Part shown: piece by piece, positions 1-8,360 of the stretch
Layout: each line of letters starts with the position of its first letter
Numbering within the stretch: position 1 is the first letter of the stretch
Made by a program: the position numbers and the translations under genes
The notes under the pieces: model-generated
Told to the model about the DNA's origin: nothing
The model's input: the letters and a program-made list of their open reading frames with translations, nothing else
Databases searched by the model: none
NCBI RefSeq assembly: GCF_000429245.1
Contig: NZ_AUBM01000011.1
Location: 97,044 to 161,043 of the forward strand
From: Schaalia georgiae DSM 6843
GTDB lineage: Bacteria > Actinomycetota > Actinomycetes > Actinomycetales > Actinomycetaceae
Direction of reading: 5' to 3'
Length of the DNA: 64,000 nucleotides

Positions 1-1
1 G

Positions 2-436
2 GCCGAGCGCGACCGCCATTCGATGCGGCACCTTCCCTCCAGGCGCGAGTCGGCGGCGGACACCCTGGACACTTGGCTGGCGCTCCTCGGGGAGAACGCG
101 GGGGACCCGGAGGGGGTGGCGCTCTACACCGCGATGTCCGGCGCCGTCATCGACAGCCGCCACCAGGCGCACGCCTGGTTCTCGAACCACCTGGACTTCG
201 CGATCTCCTTCCTACAGGACGCCCTTGAGGCGGGCAAGGCCACGGGGGAAGTGCGCCCCGAGGCGCCTTCGGGGCTGATCGCCCGCCACCTGGTCGCCCT
301 TTCGGACGGCATGCAGCTCCAGTGGCTGTGCGACCGCGCAGACGGTGTCGAGGGCGTGGACATGACGGCCGTGATGTCCTATGCGGTGGGCGAGGTCAAA
401 CGGCGTTGGCTCGTTGGGGGATCCTGGGGCAGCTGA
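2..436 (+). CDS. TetR-family regulator, C-terminal part (5' end outside window)
   Basis: The reading frame is open to the left edge, so only the last 144 residues are seen and the N-terminal helix-turn-helix is missing. What remains is all-helical and resembles the ligand-binding/dimerisation half of TetR-type repressors: a stretch around LDTWLALLGENAGDPEG, then a helix with HAWFSNHLDFAISFLQDALEAG, and a final helix with VALSDGMQLQWLCDRADGVEG. An internal ATG at 23 could be mistaken for the start, but codons upstream are open and no ribosome binding site precedes it. The assignment rests on the general pattern of the TetR C-terminal domain; the effector and target are unknown. The gene runs away from its neighbours and ends before an 80-bp repeat. 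Confidence 0.5.
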   Translation, partial: AERDRHSMRHLPSRRESAADTLDTWLALLGENAGDPEGVALYTAMSGAVIDSRHQAHAWFSNHLDFAISFLQDALEAGKATGEVRPEAPSGLIARHLVALSDGMQLQWLCDRADGVEGVDMTAVMSYAVGEVKRRWLVGGSWGS

Positions 437-521
437 GTCCTCCGACCGTTCGACCCCTGCGCGTCGCGCGCCAGCTCTAGGACGAGCACGTAACCGCCAT
501 TGCCGATCGACGGGAGTACCT

Positions 522-601
522 GCACCACTTAGGCCCCCGACACACCGGGAGAACCAGGGCCCGCTTGGACCTGAGTGGTGCAATGGCGCGCTAAGTGGTA
601 C
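522..601. repeat. 80-bp inverted-repeat element, copy A
   Basis: An 80-bp unit bounded by GCACCACTTAG at 522-532 and its near-complement CTAAGTGGTAC at 591-601 (one mismatch from perfect). A second copy of the same length with perfect 11-bp ends lies at 9318-9397. The inner part is GC-rich and carries another GTGGTGC motif about 20 bp from the right end. Its size, terminal inverted repeats and lack of coding capacity fit a miniature inverted-repeat element or REP-like unit. No target-site duplication was seen. Confidence 0.7.
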
Positions 602-620
602 AGCGGGCGAGGATGGCCGC

Positions 621-849
621 TCACCTCAGGCGGGGGAAGTGCTCCAGGGAGGAGGCGGACTCCACGGGCACCTCGAAGTAGCGGGTGATGCGCAGGGTCA
701 ATGCGCAGGGTCAAGTGGAGCGAGGGTGCGTACTCGCCGCGCTCGAGGTAGCCCACCGTCTGGTAGTGGACGCCGAGCGCCTCGGCGAGTTCGCGGCGGC
801 TCACCCGCTAGCCAGCGCGCAGGATGGCCTGGATGGTTCGGATGCTCAT
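621..849 (-). pseudogene. XRE-type small regulator, broken
   Basis: Reading leftward from ATG at 849 gives MSIRTIQAILRAG, then an in-frame TAG, then on in the same frame SRRELAEALGVHYQTVGYLERGEYAPSL, a typical XRE helix-turn-helix (YozG-like). The frame is then lost at a 13-bp tandem duplication (about 695-720; the unit contains TGCGCAGGGTCAA on the plus strand). Removing one copy restores LRITRYFEVPVESASSLEHFPRLR and a stop at 621-623, the usual ending of this ~70-residue family. Two separate lesions, a nonsense codon and a 13-bp duplication, argue for decay rather than one sequencing error. Confidence 0.7.
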
Positions 850-934
850 GGGAGGGATTCCTTGTTGACGAGGGGGGACCGTAGGTGGCCCGGCGGCGGC
901 GCGTGGGCACGGCGGGGAATCCGGGTAAGAGGGA

Positions 935-985
935 CGCCCACGGCTCGTGGCCGTGGGCGCTGTCGTTCCGCCCTGGATCGGGCGG
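935..985 (-). terminator. Tandem hairpins downstream of rpmB
   Basis: Two perfect inverted repeats follow the rpmB stop on the minus strand: CCGCCC/GGGCGG at 968-985 (6-bp loop) and CGCCCACGG/CCGTGGGCG at 935-959 (7-bp loop). There is no long U-tract, as is common for high-GC actinobacterial terminators. They separate rpmB from the broken XRE gene. Confidence 0.6.
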
Positions 986-995
986 TTCCAGTCCT

Positions 996-1187
996 TCAGA
1001 TCGCGCGGACGACCCGGTCGGACTTCAGGCACTTGGTGCACACGTTGAGGCGCTTGGGCGTCCCATCGACAAGGGCGCGCACGCGCTGGATGTTCGGATT
1101 CCACCGGCGGTTGGTGCGAACGTGCGAGTGCGACACGCTCTTGCCGAAGCCGGGTCCCTTACCGCACACGTCACAAACGGCAGCCAC
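996..1187 (-). CDS. rpmB: Large ribosomal subunit protein bL28
   Basis: A 63-residue L28 of usual length. It begins with GTG (read as Met-Ala-Ala-Val-Cys), and the minus-strand sequence just before it contains GAGGAG as a good ribosome binding site, which decides the start. Conserved L28 features include [14 protein letters not shown] followed by [11 protein letters not shown]. Two CxxC pairs (CDVC near the N terminus and CTKC near the C terminus) make this the zinc-ribbon C+ form; actinobacteria often also carry a cysteine-free paralog expressed under zinc starvation (family knowledge), which is not in this window. It is divergent from the DAK2-recG run, a common arrangement in Actinobacteria. 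Confidence 0.95.
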   Translation of the reverse strand: MAAVCDVCGKGPGFGKSVSHSHVRTNRRWNPNIQRVRALVDGTPKRLNVCTKCLKSDRVVRAI

Positions 1188-1423
1188 GATGATCTCCTCG
1201 GTTCTCCATCTCGGTTCAGTCCTCCGCGCTGATCGCGGAGCGCTGGCGGTGTTCCCACCGCGGGCAACCATGACAGAATAGCGGAAAGGGCACACGGCGT
1301 CCAAGTCTCACGGTGGACAGCGGGTGTCGCTTCGCCCACAGCGGCGCGCCCCCATCAGCGCGGCGGACCGCCCGCCGCAGTGCCGGGCGGCACAATGGGC
1401 GCATAATGGAACGGAGGCGGAAC

Positions 1424-3037
1424 ATGGAGCCACAGGCATCGGTCCTCGCGGCCGCGATGGCGTCGGCGGCGGAGGAGGCCCGGCGCCTCGCCCCCTTCCT
1501 CAACGACCTCGACGGCTGGGACGGCTCCGACTGCGACACGGGCTCGAACGCCGCGGCCACCCTGGCCGCCATGGCCAGCGCCCTCGCCGCCCTGGACCCG
1601 GGCGCCCCCTTCTCCACAGCCGTCGAGGCGTGCGCGCGCACGGCCGTGCGCCAGGGGGTGGGCCACGTCGGCGTGCTCCTGGGGGGCGTCTTCGCCTCGT
1701 GGGCGGCAGTCCTGGCCGACGAGGCGCGGCCCACACCCCTGGTCGTGCGGCGGATGCTCTGCGCTTCCCCCGCCCCCGGATGCCGCATTGACGCCAGCCC
1801 CGCCGTGGTGGAGGTACTCGCCGGGGCGCGTGCCGAGCTGGCCGCCCTCGGCGACACCCTCCCCGACGTGGCCGACGTCATATCGCTGTGTTCCTCCCAG
1901 GCGCAGATCGGACTCGTTGAGGCCACGAGCGAGCAAACCGGCCGCATCGACGCCGGCGCCGCCGTCCTCGCCCTCGTGCTCGCATGCTTGGACTCCGCGA
2001 CCCGCGCCGACCCCACGATCCTCGAGTCCTACGCGGTCATGCTCGCCGACCTGGCCGCCCTGGGCGGCGGGAGGGCCCCCTCGCCCGCGCCCCCGCCCGC
2101 CGGGCGCCGCTTCACCGTGGACATCGTCATGCAGGGGGAGGACAAGGACCGCGCCGCCCTGGTGTCCCGCCTCGACGCCCTCGGCGCCCGCCTGTCCACC
2201 GTGGGCCACACGGACCTCTTCGGGCTGGGCGAGTGGCGCTTCCACGTCGACACCTCCGCGCCGTTGGCCGCCCTGCCGCGCACCGGGCGCACCCTGCGCT
2301 TCCAGGTCCGCGACGCGCGCCCCGACGAGATGATCGGCATCGACGAGCTCGCCGACGAGGGGATCACCCACAGGGGCGTGCGCCTCCTCGAGAGGCGGCC
2401 CGTGCGCCGCGTCGAACGCGCCACCGTGATCGCCTGCACCCGCGCCCCCGGCCTCGTCGAAGAGCTCGCGCGGGCCGGGGCCGTCGTCTTCCTCGACCCC
2501 TCGCCCGAGGACGCCCCCGGCCTGGCCGTCGCCGCCGCCTCCTCCTCCACCGGAGTCGCGCTCATCGCCCCCTGCGACGAGGCGTGCGCCGCCCTGGTCG
2601 CCCGAGCCGCCTCCCTGCTCCCCTCCGGCCCCGCGGCAGCGCCCTCCGTCCTGAGCGCGCCCACCAGCGACGACCTGGGGGTCCTGGCGGTCGCGCGGGC
2701 GTGCGCGCCCCTGTTCGTCCCCCAGCCCGGAGGGGCGGCGGCGGGCCCCGCCATGGCCTCGATCCTGCGCGACCAGGCGCGCGGCGCACTGGCCCGCGCC
2801 ACCACCTGCGCCCTGCCGCCCACGTGGGAGCACTCCGACCTCGACGCCGCCCTGGTCGAGCTCGAGCGGATCGGCTCCACGCGGGTGCGCCTGCTGCTCG
2901 GCTCCGGCGACGACGGGCCATACCTGGTCGCCTCCCTGCGCCAGCTCCTGTCCGCCAAGGACGCTGCCCGCGCCGTGGACCTGGAGACCTGGGACGGCGG
3001 GCAAACGGGCCCCACCCTGCTCCAGGGCGTCGCCTGA
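1424..3037 (+). CDS. DAK2/FakA-like kinase-domain protein
   Basis: A 537-residue protein whose first ~190 residues form a DhaL/DAK2-type nucleotide-binding domain. The Mg-ADP motif reads DCDTGSNAAATL, against DGDTGTNM in typical members, and is followed by helical segments including GVGHVGVLLGGVFASWA. The rest, after a Pro-rich linker near residue 220, matches the poorly defined C-terminal part of the YloV/FakA type. In Firmicutes FakA phosphorylates fatty acids held by FakB, but the actinobacterial members directly upstream of recG are uncharacterised. ATG 1424 is preferred because ACGGAGGCGG lies just before it; an in-frame ATG at 1406 has no ribosome binding site. The TGA overlaps the recG ATG (TGATG), indicating coupling. 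Confidence 0.8.
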   Translation: MEPQASVLAAAMASAAEEARRLAPFLNDLDGWDGSDCDTGSNAAATLAAMASALAALDPGAPFSTAVEACARTAVRQGVGHVGVLLGGVFASWAAVLADEARPTPLVVRRMLCASPAPGCRIDASPAVVEVLAGARAELAALGDTLPDVADVISLCSSQAQIGLVEATSEQTGRIDAGAAVLALVLACLDSATRADPTILESYAVMLADLAALGGGRAPSPAPPPAGRRFTVDIVMQGEDKDRAALVSRLDALGARLSTVGHTDLFGLGEWRFHVDTSAPLAALPRTGRTLRFQVRDARPDEMIGIDELADEGITHRGVRLLERRPVRRVERATVIACTRAPGLVEELARAGAVVFLDPSPEDAPGLAVAAASSSTGVALIAPCDEACAALVARAASLLPSGPAAAPSVLSAPTSDDLGVLAVARACAPLFVPQPGGAAAGPAMASILRDQARGALARATTCALPPTWEHSDLDAALVELERIGSTRVRLLLGSGDDGPYLVASLRQLLSAKDAARAVDLETWDGGQTGPTLLQGVA

Positions 3038-5178
3038 TGGGCGGCCTCGACGCGCCGCTGGCGCTGCGACTGCCGGCCCGCACCGCCCGGGCGCTCGCGG
3101 GCGCCGGGATCCACACGGTCGGCGACCTGCTGGGCATCACTCCGAGGCGCTACTACCACTGGGGCGCTCTCACGCCGCTGCACTCCCTGCGGGAGGGGGA
3201 GGACGCGACCATCCTCGCGCAGGTCGCCTCCGCCCGCATCATCGCGAACCGGTCGGGCGCCGGGGTGCGCATGGAGGTGGAGCTCACCGACGGCGCGCGG
3301 TTCATCACCGCGACCTTCTTCGCGAAGAACCAGTACAAACTGGCGCCCCACGCGCGCCTGCTCACCCCCGGCGCCTCCTACCTCTTCGCCGGCAGGGTCG
3401 GGGCCTACAGGGGCCGCCTCCAACTCGCCCACCCCTCCTTCGAGGGCGTGGACGGCGAGGACGCCGAGCGCGCCGCCCAGCGGCCGATCCCCATCTACCC
3501 GGCCACCGGCGGGCTCGCCTCGTGGGCGATGTCCCGCGCGGTGGGGGTGCTACTCGACGGGCTCGACGACGCCGACGTGCCCGACCCCCTGCCCGACTCC
3601 GTGCGCGCCGCCCACCGCCTGCCGTCCCGGGCCCGCGCCCTGCGCCTCGCCCACCGGCCCTCGACCGACGAGGACCACCGCCTGGCGCGGCGCGCGCTCG
3701 CCTGGGGGGAGGCGTTCATCCTCCAATGCGCCCTCGTGGGGGAGCGCCGCGGGGACCGCGCGCGCGAGGCGCCCGCCTGCCCCCCCGCGTCCGGCGGCTT
3801 GCGCGACGGCCTCGAGGACGCGCTGCCCTTCGCCCTCACCGACTCCCAGCGCGCGGCGATCGGCGCCATCGACGCCGACCTGGCGAGCCCCTCGCCGATG
3901 CAGCGCCTCCTGCAGGGCGACGTCGGCTCCGGCAAGACCGTCGTCGCACTGGCGGCGCTGGCGCGCGTCGTCGACAACGGGCACCAGGGGGCGCTCGTCG
4001 CGCCCACGGAGGTCCTCGCCGAACAGCACTTCGCCTCGATCACCGCCCTGCTGGAGCCCCTGGGCGGCCCGGTGGGGGTCCGTCTGCTGACCGGCTCCAC
4101 GCCGGAGGCGGCGCGCAGGGCGGTCCTGGAGGAGATGGCCTCGCCAGGGCCCCTCATCGTCGTGGGGACGCACGCCCTCTTGCAGGACTCCGTCGATTTC
4201 GCCGACCTGGCGCTGGCGGTCATCGACGAGCAGCACCGCTTCGGCGTGGCCCAGCGCGCGGCGCTGAGGGCGGCCCGCGCCGACGGGCGCCTGGTCCACG
4301 AGCTCGTCATGACGGCCACCCCCATTCCCCGCACCATCGCGATGACTGTGTTCGGGGACCTGGACGAGACCCGCATGGAGGGGATGCCGGCGGGCCGCGC
4401 CCCCGTGGCCACGCACCTCGTCGACGCCTCCAACGCACCGTGGGTCGAGCGCCTGTGGCGGCGGGCCCGCGAGGAGGTCGACTCCGGCGGGCGCGTGTAC
4501 GTGGTGTGCCCCCGCATCGACGAGGACGACGCGGTGGCGGACGCCGACGACCCCGACGGGCCGGCGCCCCTGGCCTCCGTCGCCTCCGTCGCCGGGGACC
4601 TCCGCGCCCAACCCGCTCTGCGCGGGATCGGGGTGGGCGAGCTCACGGGCCGCACCCCCGGGCCGCGGAAAGCGGAGGCCATGGCGGACTTCGCCTCCGG
4701 CTCTGTCCCCGTCCTGGTCGCCACCACGGTCGTGGAGGTCGGCGTGGACGTGCCCGAGGCGACGCTCATGGTCATCATCGACGCCCAGCAGTTCGGGCTC
4801 TCCACGCTCCACCAGTTGCGCGGCCGGGTGGGCCGGTCCTCCCGCGAGTCGCTGTGCGTGGCCGTGCACCGCCACGGCCTCACCGAGGCGGGGGAGCGGC
4901 GCCTGCGGGCCTTCGCCTCGACGACCGACGGCTTCGAGCTGGCCGAGGCGGACCTGCGCCTGCGCAAGGAGGGCGACGTGCTCGGCGCGGGCCAGTCCGG
5001 CACCGCCACCCACCTCGAACACCTCTCCGTCAGGCGCGACGGGGCGATCATCCGCGATGCCCGGGCCGCCGCCGAGCGCGTCATCGACCAGGACCCCTCC
5101 CTGGCGGCCCACCCCCAGGTCATGGCCGCTCTGCGCGAGCAGGCCCCCCAGGCCCTTGCCTGGATCCACCGCTCCTGA
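3037..5178 (+). CDS. recG: ATP-dependent DNA helicase RecG
   Basis: A 713-residue superfamily 2 helicase that reverses stalled replication forks and processes branched recombination intermediates. There is an N-terminal wedge/OB region (roughly residues 60-150), then the helicase core with Walker A GDVGSGKT at 294-301, the DEQH box at 397-400, TATPIPRT shortly after, and the C-terminal motor (ATTVVEVGVDVPEAT, QLRGRVGRSS). Length is typical. The start overlaps the stop of the DAK2 gene, and rsmD follows after a 70-bp gap. Confidence 0.97.
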   Translation: MGGLDAPLALRLPARTARALAGAGIHTVGDLLGITPRRYYHWGALTPLHSLREGEDATILAQVASARIIANRSGAGVRMEVELTDGARFITATFFAKNQYKLAPHARLLTPGASYLFAGRVGAYRGRLQLAHPSFEGVDGEDAERAAQRPIPIYPATGGLASWAMSRAVGVLLDGLDDADVPDPLPDSVRAAHRLPSRARALRLAHRPSTDEDHRLARRALAWGEAFILQCALVGERRGDRAREAPACPPASGGLRDGLEDALPFALTDSQRAAIGAIDADLASPSPMQRLLQGDVGSGKTVVALAALARVVDNGHQGALVAPTEVLAEQHFASITALLEPLGGPVGVRLLTGSTPEAARRAVLEEMASPGPLIVVGTHALLQDSVDFADLALAVIDEQHRFGVAQRAALRAARADGRLVHELVMTATPIPRTIAMTVFGDLDETRMEGMPAGRAPVATHLVDASNAPWVERLWRRAREEVDSGGRVYVVCPRIDEDDAVADADDPDGPAPLASVASVAGDLRAQPALRGIGVGELTGRTPGPRKAEAMADFASGSVPVLVATTVVEVGVDVPEATLMVIIDAQQFGLSTLHQLRGRVGRSSRESLCVAVHRHGLTEAGERRLRAFASTTDGFELAEADLRLRKEGDVLGAGQSGTATHLEHLSVRRDGAIIRDARAAAERVIDQDPSLAAHPQVMAALREQAPQALAWIHRS

Positions 5179-5236
5179 GCCGGGACCCGGGGCGCGGGAC
5201 CACTGCCCCAGCGCCAGCCCCGCGCCCCGCAGCGGT

Positions 5237-5249
5237 TAGGCTTGGGGCA
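5237..5249 (+). promoter_or_regulatory. Possible leaderless promoter of rsmD
   Basis: TAGGCT at 5237-5242 fits the TANNNT form of an actinobacterial -10 and ends six bases before ATG 5249. No Shine-Dalgarno precedes the ATG. This spacing would put the transcript start on or next to the A of the start codon. Confidence 0.4.
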
Positions 5250-5839
5250 TGACTCGGATCGTCGCAGGCAGAGCCAAGGGGTGCCTCCTCGCAGTGCCCG
5301 CAAAAGGGACGCGGCCCACCTCGGAGCGGGTGCGCGAGGCCCTCTTCTCCCGGCTCGACCACTGGGGCGCCCTCGACGGGGCCCATGTGCTCGACCTCTA
5401 CGCCGGCACAGGCGCCCTCGCCCTCGAGGCGTTGTCGCGGGGCGCGGCCAGCGCCGACTTGGTTGAGAAGTCCGCCGCAGCGGCCCGCCTGGCCGCGCGC
5501 AACGCCTCCGTCTGCTCCCTGCCCGCCACCGTCCACACCGCGGACGCCCGCGCCTACCTGGGCGCGAGGAGCGGCCCCGAGTTGAGCGGGGAGGCGGGCC
5601 TGGTCCTCATCGATCCGCCGTACAGCGCCCCCGAGTCCGAAGTGGCCGCAGTCCTCGCGCTCCTGGGGCCCTGGATCGCTCCGGACTGCGTCGTCGTCGT
5701 CGAGCGCCCCAAGCGGGCGCCCGCGCCCTCCCTCCCGTCCTTCCTGGTGCTCGAGGACACCCGCGCGTGGGGGGAGACTGCCGCCCACTTCGCCGCCCCG
5801 CCCGCCCCCGGAGACCCCGGCGAAGGGGGGAGCCGATGA
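5249..5839 (+). CDS. rsmD: 16S rRNA (guanine966-N2)-methyltransferase
   Basis: A 196-residue Rossmann-fold methyltransferase that modifies G966 of 16S rRNA using S-adenosylmethionine. Visible motifs are the N-terminal MTRIVAGRAKG, RPTSERVREALFSRL, the SAM-binding VLDLYAGTGALALEALSRGA and the catalytic DPPY (LIDPPYSAP). The last ~25 residues are a Pro/Gly-rich tail. The stop overlaps the start of coaD (ATGA), the usual partner in actinobacteria and many other bacteria. Confidence 0.95.
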   Translation: MTRIVAGRAKGCLLAVPAKGTRPTSERVREALFSRLDHWGALDGAHVLDLYAGTGALALEALSRGAASADLVEKSAAAARLAARNASVCSLPATVHTADARAYLGARSGPELSGEAGLVLIDPPYSAPESEVAAVLALLGPWIAPDCVVVVERPKRAPAPSLPSFLVLEDTRAWGETAAHFAAPPAPGDPGEGGSR

Positions 5840-6315
5840 TCCGCGCGCTCTTCCCCGGCTCCTTCGACCCTTTCACCATCGGCCACCTCGACATCGCCGA
5901 GCGCGCGGCCGCGCAGGTGGGCGAGCTCGTGGTCGGCGTGGGCGCGAATCCCGCGAAGAACCCCATGTTCACCGTCGAGCAGAGGGTCGCGATGGCTTCG
6001 GACGCCCTGGCGCACCTGGGCAACGTCCGCGTCGTCGCCCTCCAGGGCGCCACAATGGACGCCGCGCGCGGCCTGGGCGCCGCACTGATCGTCAAGGGAG
6101 TCCGCGGGGCTGACGACGCCGCCCACGAGGCCGTCCAGGCCGCGTTCAACCTGGAGGCCGGGGGGATCGACACGTGGTGGATCCCCACGCGCCCCGCCCT
6201 GTCGCACGTCTCGTCGAGCGCCGTGCGCGAGCTGTTCCGCCTGGGAAAGGACGCCCACCGGTATGTTCCTCCCGCGATCAGCCGTTTCATGACAGACAAT
6301 AGAGGCGGAAGCTGA
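5836..6315 (+). CDS. coaD: Phosphopantetheine adenylyltransferase
   Basis: Catalyses transfer of AMP from ATP to 4'-phosphopantetheine, the penultimate step of coenzyme A synthesis. The 159-residue protein has the nucleotidyltransferase signature GSFDPFTIGHLDI near the N terminus and the HVSSSAVREL motif at the C-terminal end, both diagnostic for CoaD. ATG 5836 overlaps the rsmD stop and gives the family's usual length; longer in-frame extensions would read into rsmD. Confidence 0.96.
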   Translation: MIRALFPGSFDPFTIGHLDIAERAAAQVGELVVGVGANPAKNPMFTVEQRVAMASDALAHLGNVRVVALQGATMDAARGLGAALIVKGVRGADDAAHEAVQAAFNLEAGGIDTWWIPTRPALSHVSSSAVRELFRLGKDAHRYVPPAISRFMTDNRGGS

Positions 6316-6333
6316 GGCACCACGGAGGTAAAC

Positions 6334-7044
6334 ATGTCGCAGGACCACGACGCGAACGCCAACGAGCAGGGCTGGGACGGGCAGAGCGTCTACGGGCCCT
6401 CCACCGTCATCGCCGCCCTCGACCAGATCGAGGACCTCGTCGAAACCGCGCGGTCGATCCCCCTGTCCGCCTCGATCATGGTGAACAAGGCGGAGATCCT
6501 CGACCTGCTCGACCAGGCGCGCGAGGCCCTGCCCGAGGACCTCGTCGCCGCCGACGCCGTGGTCGCCGATGCCGACGCTGTCCTGGTGCGCGCCGACTCG
6601 GCCGCCGAGCAGGCGATCGCCGAGGCCAATACGCGCGCGTCGTCCACCCTGGAGGCCGCCAACACGAAGGCCGACCAGATCGTCAGCTCCGCCCGCGAGG
6701 AGGCCGAGCGCACCACGAGCCGCGCCGACGCCGAGGCCGAGGCGACCCTCGCCCAGGCGCGCGCCGACGCCGAGGCCGCCCTGGCCGACGCCCAGGCCCA
6801 GGCCGACCGCCTCGTGTCCACGGAGAACATCGTGCGCATGGCGGAGGACCGCGCCCGCGAGATCGTTGCCGACGCCCGTCGCGAGGAGGCGAACCTGCGC
6901 GAGGGGGCCGACGACTACGTCGCCCAGTCGCTGGGAGAGCTCGCCGGGCTGATCTCCGACCTTCAGCGGCGCACCGACGCGGGCAGGCGCACCATCGCAG
7001 AGCGGCGCGGCGTGGACGTGACGGATGTGGAACTCCATGACTGA
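6334..7044 (+). CDS. DivIVA-like coiled-coil protein
   Basis: A 236-residue protein with no membrane segment. Residues ~10-75 contain a conserved block (VIAALDQIEDLVETARSIPLSAS) followed by a long Ala/Glu/Arg-rich heptad region (~80-200), with repeated 11-residue patterns such as AEQAIAEANTRASS, predicting an extended coiled coil. Proteins of this type sit between coaD and the DUF177 gene in many actinobacteria and are annotated as cell division initiation or DivIVA-like factors; the role here is inferred only. GGAGG precedes the ATG by a suitable distance, and the stop overlaps the next gene. Confidence 0.75.
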   Translation: MSQDHDANANEQGWDGQSVYGPSTVIAALDQIEDLVETARSIPLSASIMVNKAEILDLLDQAREALPEDLVAADAVVADADAVLVRADSAAEQAIAEANTRASSTLEAANTKADQIVSSAREEAERTTSRADAEAEATLAQARADAEAALADAQAQADRLVSTENIVRMAEDRAREIVADARREEANLREGADDYVAQSLGELAGLISDLQRRTDAGRRTIAERRGVDVTDVELHD

Positions 7045-7597
7045 CTCGCCCCTGGTCCTGTCCCTGGCCGACCTTCCCCGGGCTGCGGGCTCGGTCCGCG
7101 CCCGCAGCGTTGAATGGGCCGCGCCCGCCGACCTGGGGACTCCGTCGATGGGCGTTGAGGAGGGTACGCCCATCCCCATCGGCGTTGAGCTCACTTCCAT
7201 CGACGACGGCGTACTGGTGCGCCTGACCACCGCCGTGGACCTGGTCGGCGAGTGCGTGAGGTGCCTGGACCCGGTGCGGGTCCACCACGAGGTGTCCAGC
7301 GCCGAGGTGTACGTCGAGCCCGGGAGCACGGCCGCAGCGGAGGCGGACGGCGGGCCCGGCGCGGACGCCCTCAACGAGATCGGGCCGCGCGACACCATCG
7401 ACATCGAGCCCCAGTTGCGCGACGCCATCGTCACCCTGGTGGATGCGCGACCCCTGTGCCGTCCCGACTGCCGGGGCCTGTGCGACGTGTGCGGCCAGAA
7501 GTGGGACGGGCTGCCCCCGGACCACTCCCACTTCCAGGTCGATCCGCGCCTGGCGCCCCTGGCCGCGCTGCTCGGGGAGAAGGACGGGCAGCGGTGA
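7037..7597 (+). CDS. YceD/DUF177-family protein
   Basis: A 186-residue member of the DUF177 (YceD) family, which is tied to 23S rRNA accumulation and ribosomal protein L32 expression in other bacteria (family knowledge). Conserved features are the VGECVRCLDPV motif near residue 75 and the C-terminal CRPDCRGLCDVCGQ, a probable metal-binding knuckle. ATG 7037 overlaps the previous stop. The usual downstream gene rpmF is absent; the TGA overlaps the rnc ATG directly. Confidence 0.88.
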   Translation: MTDSPLVLSLADLPRAAGSVRARSVEWAAPADLGTPSMGVEEGTPIPIGVELTSIDDGVLVRLTTAVDLVGECVRCLDPVRVHHEVSSAEVYVEPGSTAAAEADGGPGADALNEIGPRDTIDIEPQLRDAIVTLVDARPLCRPDCRGLCDVCGQKWDGLPPDHSHFQVDPRLAPLAALLGEKDGQR

Positions 7598-8316
7598 TGG
7601 CCCGCGCGAAACGGCTCCCGGTCCCGCCCCGCACGGACACTTCCTCGCTCGTGGAGGCCTGGGGCGCCCCCATTGACGACGCCCTGCTGTCCCTGGCCCT
7701 CGTCCACCGCTCCTACGCGAACGAGGCCGGGGGCATCGCCAACAACGAGCGCCTGGAGTTCCTGGGCGATTCCGTCCTCTCAGTCGTCATCGCTGAGAGA
7801 CTGTTCCACGACTACCCGGACGTGGCCGAGTCAGACCTGTCGCGCATGCGCGCCGCCACCGTCTCGCAGGCGCCGCTGGCGTCCGCGGCCCGCAGGATCG
7901 GCCTGGGCGACTACGTGTACCTGGGCAAGGGCGAGTCCCTGCACGGGGGCCGCGACAAGGACTCCATCCTCTCCGACACCTTCGAAGCCCTCATCGGCGC
8001 GACCTACCTCACCCACGGCCTCCAGGCCGCGCGCCGGGTGGTCCTGGAGCGCCTGAACTTCCTGCTGGAGGACGCCCAGGAGCGCGGGCACCACCAGGAC
8101 TGGAAGACGCTACTGGTCGAGTACGCCCAGGGGAAGGGCCTGGGGGAGGTGTCCTACGAGGTCGAGGGGGAGGGGCCAGACCACCGACGGGTCTTCACCG
8201 CGCGCGCTTTCATCGCCGGGATCGACGGCCCGGTGGGCAGCGGGCGCGCCACGTCGAAGAAGCACGCGGAGAACGCCGCGGCGCAGAACGCGATGGGCGC
8301 GCTCGACCCCCAGTGA
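7597..8316 (+). CDS. rnc: Ribonuclease III
   Basis: A 239-residue double-strand-specific endoribonuclease that matures rRNA and some mRNAs. The catalytic domain (~residues 15-150) carries the signature NNERLEFLGDSVLS and the second acidic cluster around DSILSDTFEALIGA. The C-terminal dsRNA-binding domain (~165-235) ends with SGRATSKKHAENAAAQNAM. The start sits in a TGATG overlap with the DUF177 gene. mutM, the common downstream neighbour, is not here. Confidence 0.96.
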   Translation: MARAKRLPVPPRTDTSSLVEAWGAPIDDALLSLALVHRSYANEAGGIANNERLEFLGDSVLSVVIAERLFHDYPDVAESDLSRMRAATVSQAPLASAARRIGLGDYVYLGKGESLHGGRDKDSILSDTFEALIGATYLTHGLQAARRVVLERLNFLLEDAQERGHHQDWKTLLVEYAQGKGLGEVSYEVEGEGPDHRRVFTARAFIAGIDGPVGSGRATSKKHAENAAAQNAMGALDPQ

Positions 8317-8347
8317 CCGCCGCCGGGAAGCACGGGCGCCGACCGGA

Positions 8348-8360
8348 TAGGATTGGCCTG
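8348..8360 (+). promoter_or_regulatory. Possible leaderless promoter of the response regulator gene
   Basis: TAGGAT at 8348-8353 is followed after six bases by the GTG start at 8360, and no Shine-Dalgarno is present. This is the TANNNT-N6-start arrangement of leaderless actinobacterial transcripts. Confidence 0.4.

Noticed and set aside
695..720. Short tandem repeat considered as a regulatory element
   Set aside because: It lies inside the broken XRE gene, and removing one copy restores the frame, so it is a mutation.
1355..3004. Long minus-strand open reading opposite the DAK2 gene
   Set aside because: Gly/Gln/Arg-rich shadow without domains, opposite a gene in a conserved operon.
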